Shown one piece after another: positions 32,950 to 43,753 of a DNA stretch of 64,000 nt. Both the position numbers and the translations under genes were made by a program. Numbering within the stretch: position 1 is the stretch's first letter; the number at the start of each line of letters is the position of its first letter. The DNA lies in the NCBI GenBank assembly GCA_028554755.1, contig JAPTOF010000010.1:7352001-7416000 (forward strand), read 5' to 3'. The notes under the pieces are model-generated. The model was not told where the DNA came from, did not search any database, and worked only from the letters and a program-made list of their open reading frames with translations. The DNA is from Cordia subcordata (Eukaryota > Streptophyta > Magnoliopsida > Boraginales > Cordiaceae).

Positions 32950-33158
32950 CGTCATCCGTACCATAACCGACACTTGATTTTCTTCAGCTTTTTACCACAA
33001 TCATAACATTGGTTATTGGCATTGACTCTTCACCAGGCGGTTTCACAAACTTCATGGATTAGTGTAACTGGGCATCCACATTTTATTTGAAGTGCACTCT
33101 CTTCCCCCAATTCTTTGAAGCAGACCATGCAAATTGCTTCCTCCTTGGGAATCCTTCC
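32950..33158 (-). pseudogene. RING-CH (RINGv) zinc-finger pseudogene, copy 2
   Basis: On the minus strand one frame reads IPKEEAICMVCFKELGEESA, then LQIKCGCPVTLIHEVCETAW, a TGA, and NANNQCYDCGKKLKKIKC. All four ligand pairs of a C4HC3 RING-CH finger are present (C-x2-C, C-x-C, H-x2-C, C-x2-C), but the stop lies between the third and fourth. It is the best preserved of the three copies. DNA similarity to copy 1 spans about 32795-33180, with an inserted A-rich stretch near 32870-32890. It lies downstream of the DUF247 relic in convergent orientation, with transposons in between. Confidence 0.78.
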
Positions 33159-33314
33159 TGACCATAATCGTTTATTTTGACAAAATATTATTTCTGAGTT
33201 TAAAAGATGAAATAAATCTGTTTAATTTATTTTTCAAAGAGTTTTTATATCAAAGAATTAAAATTGAAAAAGAAATTCAAATATCACCTTACATTATTTT
33301 TATATCCACTTGTA

Positions 33315-33434
33315 AGAGGGTGTTTGGCCTGCTTATATGGTGCTTATAAGCACCTAAATGGCAAAAGCACATGAAAGAATTTCTTTTTCTAAATACTTAT
33401 AAGCACCTAAAACAAACAAAGCCAGACACCCTCT
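33315..33434. mobile_element. Short hAT-like MITE
   Basis: A 120-bp unit with inverted repeats AGAGGGTGTTTGGC and, in reverse, AGAGGGTGTCTGGC, and two internal CTTATAAGCACCTAAA motifs. The 8-bp flanks CACTTGTA and AAGTTGTT match at five positions, possibly a decayed target duplication. Confidence 0.7.
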
Positions 33435-33465
33435 AAGTTGTTGAAAGGCAATTTTGTGCTTATTA

Positions 33466-33655
33466 GACCATCCCCAATGGCATCCGTATCCAACCCCTTT
33501 GTCCTATATTCACCGGGTTGAATAGGGGAAATATATATTACTCCAGTGGTTTCCCCATCCATCTCCTTAAATTTGAGGAGCCCCAACATTTCTTTCATCC
33601 TTTTACATGTAAGAGGTCTTTATCCCACCCTTTTTCCAACCCCTCTAAATATAAT
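33466..33655. repeat. Probable MITE fragment (GACCATCCCCAATGG type)
   Basis: The phrases GACCATCCCCAATGG, CTCCAGTGGTTTCCCCATCC and CAACCCCTCTAAATA resemble a common plant MITE style. Inverted ends were not delimited. Confidence 0.35.
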
Positions 33656-33784
33656 AACATAAAAAAAATTAATGATTAATAATGGATAATAATTATATTG
33701 ATTAATAAAATAATACTTAAATATATATACATATAATATATATATTAAAAATATATAAATAACATGATCTCATGTAGTAGCTAG

Positions 33785-34280
33785 GCGAATACTGTATAGT
33801 TTGGTTTAGTTCAGTTTTGAATTTATTCTAAGTCAAACTAAGCCAGTTGATTTTTATTGGAAACTAACCAATTGATTTTTAGTTTTATAAAATAATCAAA
33901 CCAAAACCAACATTCTTTAAAGTAGGTTTGATTTGGTTTGATTTCGGTTTAATGAAAAGAAAATTAACATTTTCATAAAAGCAAAATAAAAATAAAAATT
34001 TATTGAATAATTTCAAGAAAAAACATTAACCAACAAATCAATTTTGACTGAGCATCCGCATTACAAGTTTAACTAATATATACGTAAAATTAGGGATGAA
34101 CATAGTTCTTACAATTTTGACTAATAAACACATGAAATTAGAGATGAATATAGTTCGATCTTGATTTAGTTGATTTGTAAACCTATTTCAAATTTAATAA
34201 ACTATTTGATTTTGGTTTAAAATTAATCAGTTAATTTATAACCATATTAAATTACCAAACAAACCTGAACTAGTCTCAAT
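33785..34280. repeat. GGTTTGATTT-rich dispersed repeat
   Basis: Resembles 3885-4080. It contains a short internal duplication with ATTAG.GATGAA.ATAGTTC at about 34087 and 34137. Confidence 0.45.
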
Positions 34281-34453
34281 TCAGCAGAAAGACATCTTCT
34301 CCCTTTAGTGCAGGGAGCTTTTGAACTAAAATTAATTGGCCAAAGCGCCTTATTAACTTTTCAAACTAATTAAAATGGGGCTACTTCCATAAACGGTCTC
34401 TATTTCTTATAAAAGTGTCAATTTAATTTTTATTATTTTAAAGTCAGACACTT

Positions 34454-34723
34454 AAGGTTAGTTTGCATGGGCTTTTTTTTTTTTTTAATAGAAAAACATT
34501 TGTTTTTTTGGAAATAGCACACTTTTTTGCAATAAATGTTTGGATTAGATTAAAAAAAAAAGCGGTAACTCTTTAGATTAAAAAAAAAAAGCGGTAACTC
34601 TTTAAAAAAGCTCAATTCCAACCTTTTCCAAAAGCAAAAAATTTTAGTTTTTTAAAAAAGCACTTTCTTTGAAAGTCTTAGGAAAAATTTTTTTTGAATA
34701 TGAAGTCAATTCAAATGCACCTT
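34454..34723. mobile_element. Possible hAT-like MITE with internal duplication
   Basis: The ends AAGGTTAGTTTGCATGG and, in reverse, AAGGTGCATTTGAATTG are imperfect inverted repeats. A 28-bp block ending GCGGTAACTCT is tandemly duplicated at about 34545-34602. Confidence 0.45.
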
Positions 34724-35142
34724 TAATCCTCAACGTTCGTAAAAAGGTGTCAAATTTGATATCTATTATCTCAAAGGTGACTCGTTAGATTCCCATTATT
34801 TGTAGAAATTATTAACTTGATTCTAACTTTTAGCCTTAAATATGGTCTGTGACAAGCACATGGCCAATTAACGAGACGAGATTGATTTTTTTGCCAACAT
34901 TGAACATAATGTAGGTTATTTTTAATATAATAAGATTAAATTGGCAACTTCTACAAATATTGAGGACCAAATAAATTAAATTTAAAATAATAAAAAACTA
35001 ATTTTATAATAAAAATTATTTGCGAAACTTTTTCATAAAGAATATTCTATATCAATATTATCGTACGTGGGTGTGCCGCCTCACTCTATGTAGATCCGCC
35101 TAGGCCACTCCAACTGGTGCCTACCACACATATAATTATTTA

Positions 35143-35391
35143 GGTAATTTGCGTTGAACCTCTTTATAGTTTATTATAAGTATATGTTATCCTCTTATAA
35201 TTTTAAAATAGGCGCAAGATCCTCTATGGTCATCATAAAAGATATAGCACATATGCCCCTAAAATTAACACGAGACTTTCTTGTAGTCCTCAAATGTGTA
35301 GCACATATGCACCTAAGATAAGTGTCTTTGCCTATTTATGGGGTAATATACACTTATAGTAAATCATAAAAGAGTTTGGTACAATTTATGC
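35143..35391. mobile_element. Mutator-like MITE
   Basis: The left end GGTAATTTGCGTTGAACC and the right end in reverse GCATAAATTGTACCAAAC align for about 45 bp. The flanks AATTATTTA (35134-35142) and AATTAATTA (35392-35400) match at 8 of 9 positions. Confidence 0.65.
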
Positions 35392-35670
35392 AATTAATTA
35401 GTTAGATGTATGTCATGAACAAAGTATCCAATTTTGTTGATTCATTAGTTTAATTTCACTCATTCCTCTATAAATTCAGACGAAAATGTAAATTTTGATT
35501 CAATTTTACATCAGGCCATGTAGAAAATTTTGGCACAAGGAACCGGACAAGCAGAATGGTATCAGAATGCATACCTCTCCCATTCGCAGATATCACGACA
35601 TACTGTCCATGAGCAGACGGCCTCCTCCCTTCAGCTACTTCCTATTACATTAATTGAGTTAAGATAATAT

Positions 35671-35806
35671 GACACTCCATTTTAGTTTACTCAAAAATAG
35701 ATTACTAGAACGTATAATGACTCAAGTGACACATAACTCGCCATGACACTCCATTTTAGTTTACTCAAAAATAGATTACTAGAACGTCTAGTGACTCCAG
35801 TGATAT
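35671..35806. repeat. Tandem direct repeat, period 72 bp
   Basis: Two copies of GACACTCCATTTTAGTTTAC...GATTACTAGAACGT start at 35671 and 35743. Confidence 0.85.
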
Positions 35807-35832
35807 ATAAACCGTTAAAAACTAAAGAGTAA

Positions 35833-36066
35833 GGGCCTGTTTGGATTGACTTTTTTTCAAGAAAAAACACTTTTTTTTTTTCTGAAAAAGCTATGTTAAA
35901 TTTGCAATAACTATTTGATTTGGTTTCTAAAAACTGAAACTCTGAAGAAAAAAAAAACTCAAATACAGTTTTTTTTAGAAACTAAAATTTTCAACTTCTC
36001 AAAAAAAATTATTTTTCAAAAGCTGTTAAAAAAAACGTTTTTGAAAAAAACAATCCAAATGAGCCA
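35833..36066. mobile_element. hAT-like MITE
   Basis: The ends GGGCCTGTTTGGATTG and, in reverse, TGGCTCATTTGGATTG are good inverted repeats. The interior is A/T homopolymer-rich. Confidence 0.6.
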
Positions 36067-36401
36067 TAAATCATACAAATAGTCTCGTTGATGCTATGTT
36101 TACTGTATTTGATACTTAAATTCTTTATCTTTCAAAATAGTCATTTTAACCCTCTATCTTTCTTTCATTATCGTCACACCATTAGTCCTAAGGTCCTTTT
36201 CCATTAATAAGTTAGCGGTTTTCGGTTGAACCACAACTGAGTCACATGGAGCTCATGTGATTAAACCGTTAATTTTTTAACAGAAATGCGCCATAGGACT
36301 GCTACCATGAGAATGAAAGATAGGAAGTTAAAATAGTTATTTTAAAAGATAAGGGATTTAAATGTCAAATACAGTTAAGGGACTATTTGTATAATTTAAC
36401 C
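36063..36401. mobile_element. Long-TIR non-autonomous element
   Basis: The left arm (AATCATACAAATAGTC, then ACTGTATTTGATACTTAAAT) and the right arm in reverse (AATTATACAAATAGTC, then ACTGTATTTGACATTTAAAT) align for about 100 bp. It abuts the preceding MITE. Its class is uncertain but it resembles Mutator-type TIRs. Confidence 0.6.
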
Positions 36402-36699
36402 AAAATTAGATGATCGCAACATTTTAAAGCATAAAATTTATATCATTCATGACCTATCTAAACTTTTTTTCTTTTTTGCTAAATCGGCAAGGGCCAGTGT
36501 ATTCCACAAAAGATGAACAAAATCATAGGTTCACAAAAAGGCCAAAAAACCCTCCACCAAAATGCTCGGAACTAACAAAGGATGAAAGTTAGGTTCCATT
36601 CACAACAAAGGAATCCATCAAAACCTTTTTGTATAAGAAAATTATTATTGCAAGAAAATCATGATTTCACTAACTATAAATAAAATGGAATTACCTCAT
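36402..36699. other. Intergenic DNA, nothing recognised
   Basis: No supported feature. Confidence 0.4.
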
Positions 36700-37020
36700 C
36701 AAGAGATCCCCTTGGGAGCGCTTGGGCGCAGCAAAACAATGATGCTACTCCCATCCAAAGAAAAAGTCAACGAAACGCAAAAGAAGTAGAGCGGCTAAAA
36801 GGAATTATCATAAAGAGCTCCAACTCTCTCTTTCCACGAAGATGAGAAACTTATCAAATTTCGATTATCAGATCTGGTTGACCAGCAAAATTATTAAACA
36901 ATCATAATCTGAAAATATACCAACTAACCAGAATATAAAAGTTCAAGTCAATTGACTTTGTATATCAATTGCAAGTGTTAAAGCCAATTGGGAATCTAAT
37001 AAGCCATTAGGCATATATAT
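36700..37020. repeat. Duplicated segment, copy A
   Basis: Shares AAAGAAAAAGTCAACGAAACGC and GTGTTAAAGCCAAT..GGAAT, then TAATAAGCCATTAGGCATAT, with 38215-38440. Confidence 0.7.
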
Positions 37021-38214
37021 ATTTGGTCTAGTGTATGAATCAAGCTCCAAAATTTATTTTACATCTATGTGTTGTATTTAATTAAAGAGCCAAAAAGGAA
37101 AAAAGGGTCGCCTTGCGCCACCCCCTGCCCGCGGCCCCGCCAAAAATTTTTGTCAATGGGTGAACATTTTAAAACGCAACACGATACAATGACAAAAAGT
37201 AATTTTTCCTAAATATTAATCGTGATCTTTTTTTCTTTATTAAAGCTCTGAATTATTGTCATGATATTTAGTGAGTTCTTTATTTATTTAAAAATGATAT
37301 TTAAGTGGTCAAATTTTTTATAGGGGATAGGTAATTTTAGTGGATAAAAATCTAGTAATTCTTAATCTATTTATTTTTTTGTTAGGCAATTTCAACATTT
37401 TATATAGAAATAATGTATTTGGGTATACAAATTATGAAGCAATGTTGGATTTTTTATATAAAAATGTACTTTTTAATTTAAAAAAATTCTTTTTTTAATA
37501 AGTTTCGGAGTAACTTTTAAAAAGATAAAACTCTAAAAGATAGGCTTTTCAATTTCTAGTATCATTAATAGTGTGTTTTCCATAAGTCAATCGAAATGGA
37601 CACTTTGAATCTTAAACAAAATTTTCGAGGGGTAAATATGATATTATACATGTGTTTAATCACCCTAACTTTTTAAAAAATACATTGATTTTCTATATAA
37701 AAAAAGAAATTATTGTCGCGTTCATGTTAATACGACAATTGATTTTCTTTTTTCAGAGGAGTCCAACTTTTAGTTAACTTTCTTTTGCATAACCCTATAT
37801 TCTTTTTTTTTTTTTTGGTTAAATAGTATTATACTACATTTCAACAAAGCAGCAAATCTGGTGAGCACCATTTAGGGCAGAACCCTAGCAACGGAAGATC
37901 AGGCACCATCGAACATCAGTAGCGAACCTCAAGGAATACGCAGGAGGAAGTCATGCCGCAATCCTCTTCGGCATTATTAGGATGGTCCCAAAGCAGCATA
38001 GAGAGATACAGAGGAAACAGCCTAAGTCACTAGAAACCATTGTATTGTCATTGTTTCCTTAAAAGATAGTGATAGAGTAATCGTAAGAACCTGTGTGAGG
38101 ATTACATATGCTTTGTTGTAATTAAAATATTTTAATATTGTTAAAATCCTTAATTAAGTTTTGACTCCACTCTCCTAAAATTTTTGGCTCCGTCCCTGGC
38201 TCCTGGTCAGCTCG
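37021..38214. other. Intergenic DNA between the two duplicated segments
   Basis: AT-rich. A GC-rich patch at 37100-37140 and a phrase near 38175 (TTTTTGGCTCCGTCCCTGGC) look like decayed transposon ends. No gene was seen. Confidence 0.35.
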
Positions 38215-38440
38215 CACCCAACAATGTGGAATGCCAAAATACGATGCTACGCCCATCTAAAGAAAAAGTCAACGAAACGCTAAAGAAGAGCATCTAAAAG
38301 GTCTATTATTACACACATAATTTCAAAGTATAGCAAGTAGCAACTAATCAGAATATAAAAATTCAAGTCAACTGACTTTGCATATCAATTGCAAGTGTTG
38401 AAGACAATAGGGAATTTAATAAGCCATTAGGCATATCTGG
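38215..38440. repeat. Duplicated segment, copy B
   Basis: Counterpart of 36700-37020, shorter through deletion of its middle. Confidence 0.7.
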
Positions 38441-39471
38441 CGTAATGTGTGATTCACGCTTATGAGCGTTTTTGAGATCGTGAAGTGATTTGTTTAATTC
38501 GCTGATTATTTTATATTTCAAAATCACTATATATGATACTGGTCATTTTACTATTAGCTCATGCAATAATTCATTATTTATCATTTATTATTTATTTTAT
38601 TTTTATTATTTTTATCTTTATGAGTATAATTAAATTACTAGTTTTAGTTAACAATTAAATAATTAATTAATTAATGCTTAAAATATAATTCATTTGTGAA
38701 TTTCAAAAGGTTCACTTATTTATGGGTATATATTCTTAGTCTTAATTTAGAAATTTAATTATCAATTAATTAATTTTTAAAAATAATATTCATTTGTGAA
38801 TTGCAAAAAGTTCATTTTTTTTTATAATGGATATACATTATCCATTTTAATTTAAAATTTTAATTACCAATTAATACTTAAAAGCTTAAAGTATTTTTCA
38901 TTTGTCAAATCTAAAAATTAAATCTAAGCAAATTTCACATTTATTATTAAAAAATTCATGCAAAGTACAAAATATTCATGATTAAATTCTTTATACACTA
39001 TTAAAAATAAATACTTTTAACTTAATTTAATATTTTTTATTAAAAAATATATTTGTGCATAACACGGATAAGAGTGCAATAGTTTCATATAGGAAATCTA
39101 TGTATTTTAATAACGTCTTTATATGCGCGCAGCGAGAAGAGGTGAACAAGTCAACTTATTAATTGCTGAAAAGGTCAATCTCGCCTCAAAGTTTTTAGTG
39201 CTATGGTATATCATATATATTCTTTCTTTCTTTCTTTTTTTTTTTTTGGGTCAAACATTACATGATTTTTCTGAAGTACAATAATTGCACAATTATCGAC
39301 AATTGGGTCATTTACCAAGTACAAAGCTGGTGTGCAGGGAAGGGAGAATAAAATAATTCGGAGTCTCTTGCATATGGACGATTATTGGGAGAACATGCAA
39401 AATTTAATGAATGGAGCAACGCATCTTCTTCATTTCTTTATTTTTCTTTTTCATTTTTTGTGATTAAAATT
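38441..39471. other. Very AT-rich intergenic DNA
   Basis: Contains repeated CATTTGTGAATT..AAAAGTTCA phrases near 38690 and 38790 and a (CTTT)n/T tract near 39223-39248. No gene. Confidence 0.45.
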
Positions 39472-39713
39472 TGGTCAAATAGTATCTTGTTTTTTGTGAT
39501 TTATTATAAATGTATAGTACGTTAATAACTTTAAAATAAACACATAATTTGGTCTGTGATTCTAAAATATATAACAGTCATAATCTCAAAAATAAGCGTG
39601 GATTCCTCTAATGTGTAGTATACAGGTCCTCTAAAATGAGGTACTGTGTATTTTAAAATGACAAAGAAATAATGTATATTTAAGGTAAACTAAACAGTAG
39701 GGAACTATTTACC
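39472..39713. mobile_element. Mutator-like MITE upstream of the last DUF247 gene
   Basis: The left end TGGTCAAATAGTATCTTG and the right end in reverse GGTAAATAGTTCCCTAC align for about 45 bp. The flanks ATTAAAATT (39463-39471) and ATTAAAAAT (39714-39722) match at 8 of 9 positions. Confidence 0.6.
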
Positions 39714-39880
39714 ATTAAAAATTCAATGAATTCAGCAATGCATGTACTTGGTCCTTCTCTCACTCTCTTTTGTAGTTTCTTGGTTTCTTCCAGTCTATGC
39801 AGTTCTTCATTATAGTAGTGATTAGTTATAAGAAAATTAATTATGACTCTAGGTCTTTGTAAAGTGAGTGCCAACTTTGC

Positions 39881-39888
39881 TTTATAAA
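39881..39888 (+). promoter_or_regulatory. Candidate TATA box of the last DUF247 gene
   Basis: TTTATAAA lies 65 bp before the proposed ATG at 39954. Inferred only. Confidence 0.4.
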
Positions 39889-39953
39889 CAAGGACTTGAA
39901 CCCATTAATTAGCTTCATTATGAGAAAGAGAGATTATCTCTGAAGAGGTGCCT

Positions 39954-41340
39954 ATGGATATTGAGCAATCACCTTTATGTGAGTTCTTCGTTTATGCTTT
40001 CTATGCATCTATCTTTCCATGTATGTTTAATTTTCACTGATCATAACTAGCATGTTTCAGCTAACGTGCATCCTGACGGAGCGGCAAATGGCGATGCTTC
40101 CATTCCATTAAGTAGAAAGCTCGACCGCCTATCGAGCACGCAACCCGAAAGCTGCATCTTTAGAGTCCATAAGCATCTACGAGCAGTGAAAAAGGAGGCT
40201 TATGAGCCAGAGATTATCGCAATTGGTCCTTATCATCGCGACAAAGAGAACGTACTTATGATGGAGAAGCACAAATTACGCTATCTGCATTCACTGCTTC
40301 AGCTCAAAAACGAGAATGTGGAAAGATATCTCCTTGCGGTAAGACCACTGGAGCAGCAAGTGCGGGATTTTTATGCTGAACCATTAAGTCTCAGTTCAGA
40401 TAAGCTTGCTGAAATGATGGTGTTAGATGGCTGCTTCATCATACAGTTAGTGCGTAAATATAACACAAGACGCTACATAGACGCGAATGATCCTATCTTC
40501 AAATTGGCGTGGCTTATGAGCAGCTTGCAACGCGATTTAATGCTGTTCGAGAATCAGATCCCATTCATCATCCTGCGCGAATTATTCGGCATGATTGAGA
40601 TCCCGAATGAGAAGAGGCTAATTCATCTCATGCTGGATTTTTTTGCTGGAGTTTTGCCTGATGCACTCCACAGATGGAGTACCCCGAAGAAAGACTATTC
40701 AAATGGTAAAGTCAATCATTTGCTTCACTTGATACACATATATTGGCAGCCTTCATTTGCTTCCGATAAAGTTGTCAAGCATATTGAAGATGGAAACGCG
40801 ATACCTTCTGCAACAGAGCTTCAAAATGCAGGAGTGAAGTTTAGACGAAAAGACACAGACAGCCTCTTCGATATCAGCTTCAAGAAGGGGATATTCAAAA
40901 TTCCACCTTTTGTGGCGGATGATCAAACGGATTCTTTCTTGAGGAACCTGATTGCATACGAACAATATTGTGGGAGTAGCCATCCTGCATACGTAATTGA
41001 CTACGTGAAAGTTTTAGATAGCCTCATTGACTCCTCGAAAGATGTAGAAATACTCCGTCAGCATGGAATCCTTCAGAATTGGCTAGGCGACGATGAAGTG
41101 GTCGCCGAACTGTTCAACAAGATTAGTGACTCAGTTATTGTGCCAAGTGATGATTTTTATTATGCGGAGATCTTCAAGAGCGTGAATGACTATCACAAGA
41201 AACGTAGGCATCGATGGATGGCGAAATTGAGGCGCAATTATTTGAATAGTCCCTGGGGAGTGATTTCGATTCTTGCTGCTAGCATACTGCTTTTACTCAC
41301 TCTCACACAGACAATATTTACTGTATTTCCTCGTGGGTAA
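39954..41340 (+). CDS. DUF247 family protein, intact, two exons
   Basis: Proposed model: exon 1 39954-39978 (MDIEQSPL plus one base), an 82-bp GT-AG intron 39979-40060 (GTGAGT...TTTCAG), and exon 2 40061-41340; 434 residues. The long frame alone would begin at a GTG (40066), which is not a plausible plant start. The splice keeps the frame and mirrors the first gene. Family hallmarks: SCIFRVHKHL, EIIAIGPYHRDKENV, EKHKLRYL, MVLDGCFIIQLVRKY, LMLFENQIPFIIL, SLFDISFKKGIFKIPPF, SFLRNLIAYEQYC, and a C-terminal membrane segment (GVISILAASILLLLTLTQTI) ending FPRG. No lesions were seen. A likely polyadenylation signal AATAAA is at 41403-41408. It is closest to the broken copy at 23002. The molecular function of the family is unknown. 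Confidence 0.92.
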
Positions 41341-41409
41341 ATGACTAATTGTTTCACGAATATAGTTTCAAGGTTCTGCATTTTTATAAAAATACTAACT
41401 CTAATAAAA

Positions 41410-41794
41410 GCCTTTTCCAAGGAGTCTCAGTTTGGAGTTTCTATTTTTAGCTCTTTTTTTAAATTATTTTTCAACGTTGATGAGTAATTTGTCTTTGAAT
41501 AAGTTTAATAGAGTACGGCTCTCTTTGACCTAATTGTGAAATTTTAATTGTTGAACTATATGTAGCAATAGCAAATCATTGGATAAAAGTATTGTTTAAT
41601 AAAAATCATTGATTGTTTGATCTTATATTTTACATGTTGAATTTTTAGTTATTTTGATGCCAATATTGAGTTTCAAAACTATAAAAGAGTTTCTTTTGAG
41701 AAAAATAAAAGAGAAAAAGGAAACAAATTCTTACATGATATGCAAAAAACTTTTCAAAAATCCAATTTAGAGTTTCTGATTTTTAGCTTTTCTG
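41410..41794. other. Intergenic DNA, nothing recognised
   Basis: No supported feature past the polyadenylation signal. Confidence 0.4.
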
Positions 41795-41855
41795 GAGGGT
41801 GTTTGGATTTGCTTTTCAAAAAGCTACTTAAAGTACTTTTGACTTTAAGAGGTTT

Positions 41856-41895
<40 letters not shown>

Positions 41896-42790
41896 AAGTA
41901 GTTACATTTATTCAATTTTAAGTAGTTACATGTTTAAATAAAAGTTGTAGTTATAAAATAAGTATTTTTTTTGTTAAAATGGGTTAAAAAATAATTTAAA
42001 TTGTTAAAATAACTATTAAGAGCATGATAATAAAATTTAAATGGCAAATATAATATAGAGGGCGTTTGGATTGGCTTTTCGAAAAACTACTTAAAGTACC
42101 TTTTGCTTTAAGCTGCTTTTTTTTTTAGATTGGACTTAAATAGTTACGGGTTTGAATAAAATTGTAGTTATAAAAATAAATATTTTATATGTTTGGTTAA
42201 AATGTGTTAAAAAGTAACTTATATTATTAAAATAACTATTAAGGACATAACAATAGAATTTAAAATGGTAAGTATAACATAAAAGAGAAAATATATTTTG
42301 GTAATAAAGATAAAAAGGTAAAGATAAATAATAAATTATTTGGTCAAACTTGTTTTTTTTTTTTCAAACTACTTAAAGCCATAAAAAGCAGAAGCTGGGG
42401 ATGGGAAGGTTTTTACTTTTTGCTTAAAACCACTTAAAAAAGTAATTTATTTATTAAAACAAACACTTCCATTAGCTTTAATTTGGCTTTAAGTAGGGGT
42501 GATTAGAGAAAAAAAACCAAGCAGCCTCATAAAAAAGTAAAAATATTTTGGTAATAAAGATAAAAAAGTAAGGACAAAATAGTAAATAATTTGGTTAAAC
42601 TTGCTTTTTTCTAAAGTGCATAAAGCCATGAAAAATAGAAGCTAAGGGTAAGAAGTTTTTAATTTTTGCTTAAAGTCACTTAAAAAAGATATTTTTTTAA
42701 TTAAAACAAACACTTCTATTAGCTAAAATTGGGCTTTAAACAGATTTGACCAGGAAAAAAAAAAAAAAAAAAGCTAAAGCAAACACCCTC
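41795..42790. mobile_element. Cluster of nested hAT-like MITEs
   Basis: The outer ends GAGGGTGTTTGGATTTGC (41795) and, in reverse, GAGGGTGTTTGCTTTAGC (42790) are inverted repeats. A second start GAGGGCGTTTGGATTGGC lies at 42058, with a possible partner near 42520. The family words CTACTTAAAGTAC and TTGGTAATAAAGATAAAAA occur repeatedly, so at least two related copies are nested or tandem. A (TA)n run is at about 41860-41891. Confidence 0.5.
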
Positions 42791-43034
42791 TTAATCTTTT
42801 ACTTTTACCTAAAGCTTTTTCAAATTTTGGTTAAAAAATAAATTTTAATTTTTAAATATTTAAAAGTTGGGCAAGCAAACTCTAATTCATTCAGAAATAT
42901 ATAAGTTAAATAGTAAAACAGATTAACTCCTTTAAAGTTTATATAACACATTTCTAGAAGAGTTGTTCATGCAATAAATAAATGCACTAATGTCGTACCT
43001 TTTTACAAGTTTAAACTTTTACACCATGTACCCT

Positions 43035-43310
43035 TTAATAATGAAATTTAACAACAGCAGCAATGGTTACATCTTCGACGTTAGTCTCTGGAGCAGAAGG
43101 ATTTGCTGAAAGTAAAGACACCGGTGTCTTTTTCAAGCCTTGTAAGCAATTATCACAAACGTTTGCAGCAATGTCCATGGATGAGAGTAGAAGGGCATCC
43201 ACATGTTAGCTTAAATTCATTCTCTTCCCCAAATTCTTTAAATCACACCCTGCAAATTGCTTCCTCCTTTGGAGTTCTTTCTCCCTTCTCTGAACTTAGA
43301 CATTAATGTT
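43035..43310 (-). pseudogene. RING-CH (RINGv) zinc-finger pseudogene, copy 3
   Basis: The minus-strand translation reads TPKEEAICRV, a TGA in place of the second cysteine, FKEFGEENEFKLTCGCPSTL and IHGHCC, then a frameshift into CDNCLQGLKKTPVSLLSANP and a tail ending VVKFHY and TAA at 43035. The C-x-C, H-x2-C and C-x2-C ligands are still visible. It differs from copies 1 and 2 in lacking about 30 bp between the last two ligand pairs, and it keeps a longer C-terminal tail. It lies 1.7 kb downstream of the last DUF247 gene in convergent orientation. Confidence 0.68.
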
Positions 43311-43363
43311 AGGATTCAAAAGAAGACTATGGTATGAAGTTGAAAACTGTACCTCTAGACATT

Positions 43364-43750
43364 CACTACTAGACAATGGTAAATTTGAGATGAAAATTTT
43401 GAAAAGGAAAATTTTTACAAATTGAGACAGAAAAATTGAGTAAAATTTTTTAATAAATTAATATATATTTGAGATGGAATTTGAGACGGAAAACTCTGTG
43501 TCATCAACCAAAGACAGAATTTTCCGTCTCAATATTTAAGACGAGAGTTTGAGATGAGACGGAACTTTCCATTTCAATATTTAAGACGAGGGTTTGAAAT
43601 GAGTCAGAACTTTCCATCGCAATATTTAAGAAGAGGGTTTTAAAACAGAAAATTTTCACATCAAATTCCGTCTCAAATCCATTTTTAGACGGAATTTTTT
43701 AAGTTTGAGATGAAAATTTTTCATCTCAAATTCAAATTTTTTTTGTAGTG
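43364..43750. mobile_element. CACTA-type MITE
   Basis: Begins CACTACTAGACAATGG and ends TTTTTTTTGTAGTG, the CACTA...TAGTG termini of En/Spm elements, with a 3-bp target duplication ATT (43361-43363, 43751-43753). The interior has a tandem repeat of about 55-60 bp with ATATTTAAGACGAG.GTTTG and many inverted GAGACGGAA/TTCCGTCTC motifs. 387 bp, no coding capacity. Confidence 0.85.
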
Positions 43751-43753
43751 ATT

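Larger units (their letters stand above)
34375..35565. repeat. Duplicated segment, copy B, carrying extra insertions
   Basis: Counterpart of 30855-31440. It is longer because it contains a probable MITE (34454-34723) and the element at 35143-35391. Confidence 0.65.

Noticed and set aside
8431..41340. A self-incompatibility locus
   Set aside because: DUF247 genes mark the grass S and Z loci, but this window shows no partner gene of that system and no allelic data. Many DUF247 clusters have no such role.
43103..43306. Plus-strand open frame of 67 codons
   Set aside because: It is the antisense of the RING-CH relic, whose zinc ligands are on the minus strand.
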